Positions 26,969-34,381 of a stretch of 50,056 nt of DNA are shown here, piece after piece. A program made the translations under genes and the position numbers. The notes beneath the pieces are model-generated. The model did no database searches. It was not told the origin of the DNA and worked only from the letters and a program-made list of their open reading frames with translations. Position 1 is the first letter of the stretch. Every line of letters begins with the position of its first letter. Source of the stretch: Gemmatimonadales bacterium. GTDB lineage: Bacteria > Gemmatimonadota > Gemmatimonadetes > Gemmatimonadales > JACORV01. The stretch lies in NCBI GenBank assembly GCA_035502185.1, contig DATJUT010000057.1, positions 1-50,056 of the forward strand, written 5' to 3'.

Positions 26969-28126
26969 TCAGGCGGGGTCGAGCCTCGCCCAGAACGCCC
27001 ATCCGCCGGTGACCTCGAGCACGGCGAAGACGATCTCGTTCGGGCCGCGCCTGAGCGGCAGATACACGGCGTCTCCCACGGTGGCCATGATGCCGAGACC
27101 GCCCCGCAGGCCTCCCGGGTTCATCGCGAAGACGAGCGGCCGGCCGTTCGCGTAGACGACGACCCCGTTGTTGTAGCCGTACTGCAGGCGCCGGATCCCG
27201 TCGCGGTCCGCGACGATCGTCGTCCGCGCGAACACCAGCTTCGCGCCGGCGATCCTGCCCGTCATCACGCTGTCGGCGAGAATCGCTCCGGTGCTGTCCG
27301 TCGGCAGTCCGGCGGCCGGCGATTCCCGATAGCGGTTGATCAGCACGAATCCCTGCGGCTCGGGCTCGACGCGCTGCCAGGTGAGCCGCGCGAGGTCGGG
27401 GAGCGCGGTCGGCCTCCACCCGGCGGCGTCGACCACCTCCGACAGCTCCCACCGCTCGATCGTGCCTGGCGGGAGGCTCGGCCGGGCAGCGGCGGCCGAC
27501 GGTGCGGTTCCGGCGGCATAGCGGATGTTGGAGAAGTACGCGCCGCGCCCGAAGGCCCCCGCCCACACGCCGAGGCCGTTGCCGCCGGATGCCGCCAGCC
27601 GCGGGACCACCAGCGTGGGCGCCGTCGCGGTGTCCACGTACACGCGCGCGACGGGGCCGTCGAGCTCGATCCTGAGGTGCACCCAGCGCTCGCGCGGAAT
27701 CACGGCGACGGCATTGGCTCCCTCGCCGTGATATACCTGCCAGGCCGTCCCCACGCCGTTGAAGGCCGGCCCGTACTGCACCGCCTCCTGGGAGCCGCTC
27801 GCGCCCGGGCGCACGAAGACGACGTTGGAGAACCGCGGCGCGGCGGCGCGGAACGCCGCCCCCAGGAAGGTCGTGGACGGCGTGGCGGCCATGTCGAGCT
27901 CGATCGTGCCGTTGTCGAGCGAGGCGTTTCGGGCCAGTGCCACGCCGCGGTTCACGTACAGGCTCGGGCGGCCCAGGTAGGGCTCGAACCGGATGCTGTC
28001 GGTCGCGATCCAGGCGTCGGCGGACAGCGGCACGGTGACGGTCTGGGCCCCCGCTGCGGCGGGGATGAGGCAGGCCAGGGAAAACGGCAACGCGAGGCGT
28101 ATCGCACGGCCTGATGCGGGCATCAT
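26969..28126 (-). CDS. secreted two-domain beta-sandwich protein, possible glycan binder
   Basis: The 385-residue protein has a signal peptide (IRLALPFSLACLIPAAAGAQ). Residues 30-195 look like a concanavalin/DUF1080-type sandwich (NRGVALARNASLDNGTIELDMA, then VHLRIELDGPVARVYVDT and GRGAYFSNIRYA). Residues 215-385 look like a galactose-binding-like sandwich (YNNGVVVYANGRPLVF and the closing YLPLRRGPNEIVFAVLEVTGGWAFWARL). Neither half shows obvious catalytic residues. Given the hydrolase-rich surroundings, binding of polysaccharide in the periplasm or outside is a reasonable guess. It is divergent from glgB. Confidence 0.72.
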   Translation of the reverse strand: MMPASGRAIRLALPFSLACLIPAAAGAQTVTVPLSADAWIATDSIRFEPYLGRPSLYVNRGVALARNASLDNGTIELDMAATPSTTFLGAAFRAAAPRFSNVVFVRPGASGSQEAVQYGPAFNGVGTAWQVYHGEGANAVAVIPRERWVHLRIELDGPVARVYVDTATAPTLVVPRLAASGGNGLGVWAGAFGRGAYFSNIRYAAGTAPSAAAARPSLPPGTIERWELSEVVDAAGWRPTALPDLARLTWQRVEPEPQGFVLINRYRESPAAGLPTDSTGAILADSVMTGRIAGAKLVFARTTIVADRDGIRRLQYGYNNGVVVYANGRPLVFAMNPGGLRGGLGIMATVGDAVYLPLRRGPNEIVFAVLEVTGGWAFWARLDPA

Positions 28127-28221
28127 CGCGGCGCTCCGTGGTATCGTGAGGTGGTCGGCAAACTACGACGGCGCCGGTGGGCGAGTTTCAGCGGGGCGGG
28201 GCCCGTCCCCGGGGCCCGCAG

Positions 28222-28250
28222 TTGCCGGAACGGGGCTTTGCGCTTACAAA
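28222..28250 (+). promoter_or_regulatory. candidate sigma-70 promoter of glgB
   Basis: TTGCCG (28222-28227) and TACAAA (28245-28250) are exactly 17 bp apart, each 4/6 to consensus. Transcription would start near 28257, about 50 nt before the ATG. Confidence 0.45.
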
Positions 28251-28309
28251 GACTGGGTTGGGTGGGGTGCGCAGCGGGCCCAGAGGAGCGGGAAGGACGA
28301 CCGGAGCCA

Positions 28310-30295
28310 ATGGCCGACGACGCGGCACCGAGAGAACGCGGCGCATCCGCCGGAAAGCGAGCCTCGACCGAGGGGCGGGGTGCGGCCGAGGCGGTCAACG
28401 CGCCCCCGATCACCGACGACGACCTGTACCTGTTCAACGAGGGCAGCCACTACCACCTCTACCACAAGCTCGGCTGCCATCTCACCACGCTGAACGGGAT
28501 CGCCGGCGCGACGTTCGCCGTGTGGGCCCCCAACGCCAACTACGTGTCCGTCATCGGCGACTTCAACGGCTGGAACCGGGCCACCAACAAGCTCGCGCCG
28601 CGCGGCCCCTCGGGCATCTGGGAGGGCTTCGTCGGCGGCGTCAGGAAGGGGCACACCTACAAGTTCCACATTGGCTCGCGCCAGCGCGGCTTCCGCGTGG
28701 ACAAGGCCGACCCCTTCGGCATCCACCACGAGACGCCGCCCAGGACCGGCTCCAAGGTGTGGGACCTGGACTACGACTGGGGCGACGCGGCGTGGATGGC
28801 CGGCCGCGGCGCGCGCAACGCGCTGGCGAGTCCCATCTCGATCTACGAGGTGCACCTCGGCTCGTGGATGCGGGTGCCGGAGGACGGTTACCGCTCGCTC
28901 TCCTACCGCGAGCTGGCCGAGAAGCTGGTGCCCTACGTCGCGGACCTGGGCTTCACCCACGTCGAATTCCTGCCGGTGATGGAGCATCCGTTCTACGGAT
29001 CGTGGGGCTACCAGACCACCGGCTACTTCGCCCCCACGAGCCGCTACGGCACGCCGCAGGACTTCATGTACCTCGTGGACCGCCTCCACCAGGCTGGGAT
29101 CGGCGTGATCCTCGACTGGGTGCCGTCCCACTTCCCCACGGACGAGCACGCGCTGGCGTACTTCGACGGCACGCACCTGTTCGAGCACGCGGACATGCGC
29201 CAGGGTTTCCACCCCGACTGGAACAGCTACATCTTCAACTACGGCCGGCACGAGGTGCGCTCGTTCCTGCTGTCGTCGGCATTCCTGTGGCTCGACGTGT
29301 ACCACGCCGACGGGCTCCGGGTGGACGCCGTGGCGTCCATGCTCTACCTCGACTACTCCCGCAAGCCGGGCGAGTGGATCCCCAACCGGTTCGGCGGGCA
29401 CGAGAACCTGGAGGCCGTGGACTTCATCCGGCGCTTCAACGCCGCCGTCTACGAGCGCCACCCCGACACGCAGACCATCGCCGAGGAGTCCACCGCGTGG
29501 CCGATGGTCTCGCGGCCCACCTACGTCGGCGGGCTGGGCTTCGGCCTCAAGTGGGACATGGGCTGGATGCACGACACGCTGCGGTACCTGTCCAAGGACC
29601 CCGTGCACCGCCGCTTCCACCACAACGACCTGACCTTCCGCGGGCTGTACGCCTTCACGGAGAACTACTGCCTGCCGCTCTCCCACGACGAGGTGGTGCA
29701 CGGCAAGGGCTCGCTGCTGGCCAGGATGCCCGGCGACGGGTGGCAGCAGTTCGCCAATCTGCGCGCGCTGCTGGGGTACATGTACAGCCAGCCCGGCAAG
29801 AAGCTGCTGTTCATGGGCGGCGAGATCGCCCAGGGCGGGGAGTGGAGCCACGAGTCGAGCGTGGAGTGGCACCTGCTGGAGCGCGCGCCGCACCAGGGCG
29901 TGCAGCGGCTCGCGAGGGACCTGAACCGGCTGCTCCGGGCGGAGCCCGCGCTCCACGAGCTGGACAGCGACCCGGCCGGGATGGAGTGGATCGACGCCAA
30001 CGACTCCGACAACTCGGTCCTGACCTACCTGCGCATGAGCCGCGGCGCGAAGGACGTGATCGTGGTGGCCTGCAACTTCACCCCTGTCCCCCGCCCCGGC
30101 TACCGCGTCGGCGTGCCGCGCGCCGGCTACTGGCGCGAGGTGCTCAACACCGACGCGTGGGAGTACGGCGGCAGCGGCCAGGGCAACCTCGGCGGCCGCA
30201 GCACGGACCCGATCCCCTTCCACGGCCGCGCCCAGTCACTCGACCTCGTCCTGCCGCCGCTGGCGGTGGTGGCCCTCAGGCACGAAGCGGGCTGA
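28310..30295 (+). CDS. glgB: 1,4-alpha-glucan branching enzyme
   Basis: The 661-residue GH13 enzyme cuts alpha-1,4 chains and rejoins them as alpha-1,6 branches during glycogen synthesis in the cytoplasm. After a disordered N-terminus comes the CBM48 domain (FAVWAPNANYVSVIGDFNGWN), then the barrel: EVHLGSWMRVPEDGYRSLSYRELA, GYQTTGYFAPTSRYGTP, nucleophile in GLRVDAVASML (D339), the acid/base pair in IAEEST (392-393) and SHDEVVHGKGS (D460). The length is typical of the short form without a second N-terminal domain. ATG 28310 is chosen over upstream in-frame codons because GGAG precedes it and the sequence before it is not protein-like. No other glg genes are linked. Confidence 0.95.
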   Translation: MADDAAPRERGASAGKRASTEGRGAAEAVNAPPITDDDLYLFNEGSHYHLYHKLGCHLTTLNGIAGATFAVWAPNANYVSVIGDFNGWNRATNKLAPRGPSGIWEGFVGGVRKGHTYKFHIGSRQRGFRVDKADPFGIHHETPPRTGSKVWDLDYDWGDAAWMAGRGARNALASPISIYEVHLGSWMRVPEDGYRSLSYRELAEKLVPYVADLGFTHVEFLPVMEHPFYGSWGYQTTGYFAPTSRYGTPQDFMYLVDRLHQAGIGVILDWVPSHFPTDEHALAYFDGTHLFEHADMRQGFHPDWNSYIFNYGRHEVRSFLLSSAFLWLDVYHADGLRVDAVASMLYLDYSRKPGEWIPNRFGGHENLEAVDFIRRFNAAVYERHPDTQTIAEESTAWPMVSRPTYVGGLGFGLKWDMGWMHDTLRYLSKDPVHRRFHHNDLTFRGLYAFTENYCLPLSHDEVVHGKGSLLARMPGDGWQQFANLRALLGYMYSQPGKKLLFMGGEIAQGGEWSHESSVEWHLLERAPHQGVQRLARDLNRLLRAEPALHELDSDPAGMEWIDANDSDNSVLTYLRMSRGAKDVIVVACNFTPVPRPGYRVGVPRAGYWREVLNTDAWEYGGSGQGNLGGRSTDPIPFHGRAQSLDLVLPPLAVVALRHEAG

Positions 30296-30328
30296 GGCCC
30301 GCGCCCCGCTCGGGTCTCCCGAAGCCCA

Positions 30329-30368
30329 CGCCGGCCCTCGAGCGCCGGGCGCCTCGAGGGCGCCGGCG
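30329..30368. terminator. long bulged hairpin between glgB and the cytochromes
   Basis: CGCCGGCCCTCGAG (30329-30342) pairs with CTCGAGGG plus CCGGCG (30353-30368) with a 2-nt bulge. It lies exactly between convergent stops (30295 on +, 30369 on -), so it probably ends both transcripts. Confidence 0.6.
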
Positions 30369-30830
30369 TCAGCGGCTGCCCGACCCGCCCGGCGCGGGCG
30401 CCGCCGGGTCGTGGCACAGGCGGCAGGTGGAGACGTCGAACGCCTGGTGCGAGGCGGGTGGCGAGGGGGCGGCGGGGGCGCCGGCGCCCGAGGGCGCGGC
30501 CACCGAGGTCGTGGCGCCGGCCGCCGGCTGGACGTGGCAGCTGCGGCAGTTCGTGTGCGCCGCGTCCACCGCGTGCTTGATCGCGGGCGGCGTCGCGGTG
30601 CTCGGCTTGTGGCACATCCCGCACGCGCCGTTGGCGAAATGGTGCGAGGCCGGCACGCTGGTGATGTGGGCGTTGGCCCCGGCACCGTGGCAGCTCAGGC
30701 AGTCCTGCTTGCCGGCCGCCGGATGCAGCATCTGCGGCGGCGTATGCAACACCTGCTGCGCGAAGCCCGGCGCCGCGCCGCCGAGCACCGTGACGACGCC
30801 GAACGCGATCAACCCGCGCACCGAACTCAT
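30369..30830 (-). CDS. secreted tetraheme cytochrome c
   Basis: The 153-residue protein carries four covalent heme sites: CLSCH, CGMCH, CRSCH and CRLCH, each with the His that is the proximal ligand. A signal peptide (VRGLIAFGVVTVLGGAAPGFAQ) precedes them. I place the start at ATG 30830, behind GGAGGGG, rather than at 30884. Between hemes 3 and 4 lies a flexible Ala/Pro/Ser linker. It is downstream of the large multiheme lipoprotein and probably in the same transcript (81-bp gap). An electron carrier between the lipoprotein and other periplasmic proteins is a reasonable inference. Confidence 0.88.
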   Translation of the reverse strand: MSSVRGLIAFGVVTVLGGAAPGFAQQVLHTPPQMLHPAAGKQDCLSCHGAGANAHITSVPASHHFANGACGMCHKPSTATPPAIKHAVDAAHTNCRSCHVQPAAGATTSVAAPSGAGAPAAPSPPASHQAFDVSTCRLCHDPAAPAPGGSGSR

Positions 30831-30911
30831 GGCACCCCTCCGGAGAATCCCCCGAACGCCGCCCCGCCGGCGGCTGCGCTGCACAATGCGACCCGTGGTG
30901 CGGCGGTCCGC

Positions 30912-32417
30912 CTAGGGCCTGAGCCCGACCGTGCGGGCGCGGGCCTCCTCGTAGGTGGCCTCGGCGGGTGGCGCCGGCGGCAGGTACGTGTACTGCGCGC
31001 GCACCGCCTGGGTGCTCCCGAGGAGCAGCGCCTCGGCGTAGATGGGATTGTGCACGCCGAAGGACCCGTCGCCCCGCTGAATCAGGTCGCAGTTGAACCA
31101 GGCGCCCTCGCCGACCGTGATGGTGTTCGCCCCGGCTCCCGTGGTCGAGAAATCGCCCGGCGTCGTCGCCATCACGATCGCCAGCAGCCCCGAGTCGGTC
31201 GGGAACGGGTCGAGCACGCCGTTGTGGTTGGCATCGATCCACAGCACGTTGATCTCACCCTGCAGCCGTCCGATCAGCACCTGCCGGTCGGCCAGGGCCT
31301 GCGCCCCGGTGGCGTGGCAGCCGCCCGTCGCGCACGCGTTGAAGCGGCGCTGGGTGTCGGCGCAGCTGTCGCTGAAGACCGGCGCGCCGGTGGAGTCGGT
31401 GCACGGGATCGCGCGGAACAGGTGGCCGACCGAGTGCAGGACGAACGAGCCTGTCGCCTTGTCGGTGACGTCGTAGAACTCCATGTGGCACGTCACGCAG
31501 AGGTTGGGGTTCGCCTCGGTCCCGTGCGTGGACGCCTGCTCGGCGGACGCGTACTGGAAGTTCGGCGGAATCCAGCCGGCCTCACCGAGCAGCATCGGCC
31601 CCTGGGGCGAGTGGGCGCCGCGGGAGCTGGTCGGATCGGGGTTGGCGCGGCGGTAGTGGCACTGCATGCACAGGTTCGTCGTCAGGTCCGGCGTGCTGAT
31701 CGGGTAGCGGAGCTGGTGCGGATTGCTGCTGCCGTGGGGGTCGTGGCAGACCGCGCAGACGATCGGCTCCCAGGTCGTGCTGTTGAGCTCGATGTAGTTG
31801 ACCTTGGTGTCGAACCGCGCCAGCGCGCCCTGGCCCGAATGGCAGCCGGCGCACGCCGCGTTGCCGTTGGCGGCGGGCTCCACGGATCCGTGGAGCGATT
31901 GCCGCCACTGGTCCACGAACGGCTCGTGCGTCCCGGTGTGGCAGGTGCCGCAGCCGTTGGCCGACGCCGTGTCCGCATGGATCGAGGCCTGGGGCTGCGT
32001 CTCGTCCGGCGCGGAGATGTGGGCGGCGCCGGGCCCGTGGCACGACTCGCACTGGACGTCCTCGTAGTACTGCTTCGCCGTGCCCGAGACGGCGAAGTAG
32101 CCCGCCGTGTCCGCACCGAGGTTGGTCGCGCCGTTGGTCGTGTGGCACACGTCGCACGATGCCGTCGCGTGGCCGCTGGCCTGCAGGTCGGTCCAGGCGC
32201 TCGCGTGCTTCGTCGCCTGCCAGTCCCGCTGCCGGTCGATGTGGCAGTTGCCGCAGGTCGTCATCTTCGTGGCCGGGTCGCTGTAGCCCACGAAGGCGGC
32301 GTCCTTCGGCGTGCCCGTGACCGCCGAGGTGTTGTCCTTCACGCAGCCGGCCGCGGCGAGCGCGACCAGAACGGTGGCGGTGAGCACCAAGGGTTTGGCT
32401 GACGACGCACGTCGCAC
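30912..32417 (-). CDS. multiheme cytochrome c lipoprotein (eight CxxCH plus one CX4CH)
   Basis: The 501-residue protein starts with a lipoprotein signal (VLVALAAAGC, lipidated Cys near residue 25). Heme motifs in order: CGNCH, CDVCH, CESCH, CGTCH, CAGCH, CAVCH, CMQCH, CVTCH and a final CATGGCH with four residues between the cysteines. Spacing and several HxxCH-type partners (for example CESCHGPGAAH) resemble the octaheme/cytochrome c554 group that handles nitrogen or sulfur oxyanions or moves electrons across membranes. After about residue 380 there is a heme-free tail ending in an Ala/Glu-rich segment. It is the first gene of a two-gene unit with the tetraheme cytochrome. The electron acceptor is unknown. 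Confidence 0.9.
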   Translation of the reverse strand: MRRASSAKPLVLTATVLVALAAAGCVKDNTSAVTGTPKDAAFVGYSDPATKMTTCGNCHIDRQRDWQATKHASAWTDLQASGHATASCDVCHTTNGATNLGADTAGYFAVSGTAKQYYEDVQCESCHGPGAAHISAPDETQPQASIHADTASANGCGTCHTGTHEPFVDQWRQSLHGSVEPAANGNAACAGCHSGQGALARFDTKVNYIELNSTTWEPIVCAVCHDPHGSSNPHQLRYPISTPDLTTNLCMQCHYRRANPDPTSSRGAHSPQGPMLLGEAGWIPPNFQYASAEQASTHGTEANPNLCVTCHMEFYDVTDKATGSFVLHSVGHLFRAIPCTDSTGAPVFSDSCADTQRRFNACATGGCHATGAQALADRQVLIGRLQGEINVLWIDANHNGVLDPFPTDSGLLAIVMATTPGDFSTTGAGANTITVGEGAWFNCDLIQRGDGSFGVHNPIYAEALLLGSTQAVRAQYTYLPPAPPAEATYEEARARTVGLRP

Positions 32418-32690
32418 ACCGGTCTCCCGTCGTGGATCTGGCCTAATATGTGACTACATCTATCGGAATGCCACTTCCCATGAGCGGGGAAGCACGCGTG
32501 TTCCGCTCGAGGCTCGCCCGGCGACCTCGGCGGGCCGAGGGGCGCTGCGACGCCCGCGCCCCGGCGGGCATCCCCGCCTCATGGTGCCTCGAGCCGCCCG
32601 CGACCGCGTGTCCGGCGGTGTCGGACTCGGGCCGCGGGGCCGGCGGACCCGAGGAGCCTGCCCCGAAACTCCCACGACGAGGAGGTAAAC

Positions 32691-33092
32691 ATGAGGTCAA
32701 CCCTACCCGCGCGCGTGGCGATCGCGGGGGCGGCGATCGCGTTCGCCGCGGCGAGTCGATCGGCAGGCGCCCAGGCGAGCGCCGGCCCGTCGCCGCGCCA
32801 CCCGCCGGTGTGCGCCGGCGGGGTGCGGACGTACGCCAGCATCTCCGAAGTGCCGACGCCGTTCGACAGCCTCACGCTGCCTCCGGCTCCTCCGCTGCGC
32901 GTGACGAGTCCCTCCGAGGCGGCGGCCGCGGAGGATGCCATGCACGGCCTGGCGGGCTCGGTGGGCGCAACCGGACTGGTCGTCACGGACGAGACCGAGA
33001 CCGACGGCGGGGTGATGCGGGTGCGGCGGCGCGTGCTGGCGGTCTTCGTCCCGTCGGACAGCGCCCGCGCGCAGCAGGCGTGCAAGCGGTGA
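32691..33092 (+). CDS. small secreted protein, function unknown
   Basis: The 133-residue protein starts at ATG 32691 after a very strong ribosome-binding site (GAGGAGGT ending at 32686). A signal peptide ends near SAGAQA. The mature part is acidic with a single CAGGVRTYASISEVPTPFDSL segment and an RVRRRVLAVFVPSD segment near the end. Two cysteines (one near residue 41, one close to the C-terminus) could form a disulfide. It is divergent from the cytochromes across 273 bp that contain an AT-rich patch near 32445-32465. I recognise no domain. Confidence 0.65.
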   Translation: MRSTLPARVAIAGAAIAFAAASRSAGAQASAGPSPRHPPVCAGGVRTYASISEVPTPFDSLTLPPAPPLRVTSPSEAAAAEDAMHGLAGSVGATGLVVTDETETDGGVMRVRRRVLAVFVPSDSARAQQACKR

Positions 33093-33101
33093 GGTGAGGC
33101 G

Positions 33102-33133
33102 GCCGGCGGCGGGCGGACACGCGCCCGCCGGCT
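33102..33133. terminator. bulged GC hairpin between convergent genes
   Basis: GGCGGGCG (33108-33115) pairs with CGCCCGCC (33122-33129), extendable with a bulge to 33133. It follows the stop at 33092. Confidence 0.4.
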
Positions 33134-33185
33134 CATTCGAACGGCTGCGCCAGCGGTGCAGCCGGCGGTCGCGGGCGCGCCGCGA

Positions 33186-33202
33186 GCGGCGGGCCCCGCC
33201 GC
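33186..33202. terminator. second GC hairpin in the same convergent spacer
   Basis: GCGGCGG (33186-33192) pairs with CCGCCGC (33196-33202) across a 3-nt loop. It is about 100 bp past the stop of the minus-strand rhodanese gene. Confidence 0.35.
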
Positions 33203-33301
33203 CCCGGGGGGCGGACGCCGCCCCCTCGAGCCTGGCGCTCGGGGAGCGGCCTGCGATCGCTGACGAGGAAGAACGGGAATGCGGCGGCGGCTTCCTGCCG
33301 C

Positions 33302-34201
33302 TCAGAGCTTCTCGATGGGCGCCCCCACCAGGTTCCCCCACTCGGTCCACGATCCGTCGTAGTTGCGGACCTTCCGGAAGCCCAGCAGGTAGGTGAGCAC
33401 GAACCAGGTGTGCGAGGAGCGCTCGCCGATCCGGCAGTAGGTGATCACGTCGTCGTCGGGCTTGAGGCCGCCATCGATCCGGTAGACGCCCCTGAGCTCC
33501 GGCGCCGCACGGAGACAATGCGTGTCCGGATCGACCGCGAGGCCCCACGGGATGTTCAGCGCCCCGGGAATGTGGCCCACGCACACGGCCCCTTCGTCCC
33601 CGTACGCAGGCAGGTGCGCGCGGTCCCCGCGGAACTCCTCGGGGCTCCGCACGTCCACCAGCGGGAGGTGCTCCGCCACGTGGGCGAGCACCTCGTCGCG
33701 GAACGCGCGGATCGCGCGGTCGTTCCGCGGCCCCACCACGACGTCGCCCTCCGGGTAGCGGGGCACGTCCCTGAACAGGGAGCCACCCTGCTCCCCCCAC
33801 CGCACGCGGCCGCCGTCCATCAGCCGGACCTTGAGATGGTCGAGCGCGAACAGCCGGAACACCCAGAACGCGAACGCGGCCCACCAGTTGTGCTGGTCGC
33901 CGTACAGGACCACGGTGGTGTCGTCGCTGATGCCCTTGGCCCGGAGCAGCTGCTGCATCCGCTCCCGGGACAGGTAGTCGCGCACCACGGGCGCGCTCAG
34001 CTCGTGCACCCAGTCCATCTTCACGGCGCCGGGGATGTGCCCCGTTTCGTACAGCAGTACGTCCTCGTCGCACTCGACCAGGCGCACCTTGGGATCGGCC
34101 AAGTTCTCGGCGACCCATTCGGTGGACACCAGTACCTCGGGATGCGTGTAGCCGCGTGCCTCGATGGAAGCGAGCGGCGCGCTGCTCGCCGTTTCCAACA
34201 T
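33302..34201 (-). CDS. sseA: two-domain rhodanese (thiosulfate or mercaptopyruvate sulfurtransferase)
   Basis: The 299-residue cytoplasmic enzyme moves sulfane sulfur from thiosulfate or 3-mercaptopyruvate to a thiophile such as cyanide or a thiol. The inactive N-terminal domain has [22 protein letters not shown]; the active C-terminal domain has [22 protein letters not shown] and the catalytic cysteine in YCRIGERS (C256). [12 protein letters not shown] active loop fits the thiosulfate-type group better than the CGSGVTA type, but specificity stays uncertain. The start is ATG 34201 with AGGAGG upstream on the minus strand. It has its own promoter and is separated from GH127 by a hairpin. Confidence 0.9.
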   Translation of the reverse strand: MLETASSAPLASIEARGYTHPEVLVSTEWVAENLADPKVRLVECDEDVLLYETGHIPGAVKMDWVHELSAPVVRDYLSRERMQQLLRAKGISDDTTVVLYGDQHNWWAAFAFWVFRLFALDHLKVRLMDGGRVRWGEQGGSLFRDVPRYPEGDVVVGPRNDRAIRAFRDEVLAHVAEHLPLVDVRSPEEFRGDRAHLPAYGDEGAVCVGHIPGALNIPWGLAVDPDTHCLRAAPELRGVYRIDGGLKPDDDVITYCRIGERSSHTWFVLTYLLGFRKVRNYDGSWTEWGNLVGAPIEKL

Positions 34202-34235
34202 CGCTAACCTCCTGTCCACTAATGAGCTACGCGCC

Positions 34236-34264
34236 ATTACTAACGAATGGTTCCCTGTTGTCAA
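34236..34264 (-). promoter_or_regulatory. sigma-70 promoter of the rhodanese gene
   Basis: Perfect -35 TTGACA (plus 34259-34264), 17-bp spacer, and -10 AGTAAT (plus 34236-34241, 4/6). Transcription would begin near 34229. The adjacent stretch 34217-34245 is AT-rich against its surroundings and has an imperfect ACTAATG/CATTACT dyad, a possible operator. Confidence 0.6.
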
Positions 34265-34355
34265 CACCTTGTCCACATGTTGCGCACATGCGACGGCCGG
34301 TTTAGGGCACATGAAGCGCGGGACGGCGGGCGGCGCGTTCGGGGATCGGCGGCGG

Positions 34356-34376
34356 CGCGCCGGGCCCGCCGGCGCG
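34356..34376 (-). terminator. 8-bp hairpin just after GH127
   Basis: CGCGCCGG (34356-34363) pairs with CCGGCGCG (34369-34376) around 5 nt, directly past the GH127 stop and upstream of the rhodanese promoter. Confidence 0.5.
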
Positions 34377-34381
34377 GCGTG

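Noticed and set aside
32418-32690. Riboswitch or small RNA in the cytochrome spacer
   Set aside because: Apart from an AT-rich patch near 32445-32465 I found no conserved motif or stable conserved stem that could be named.
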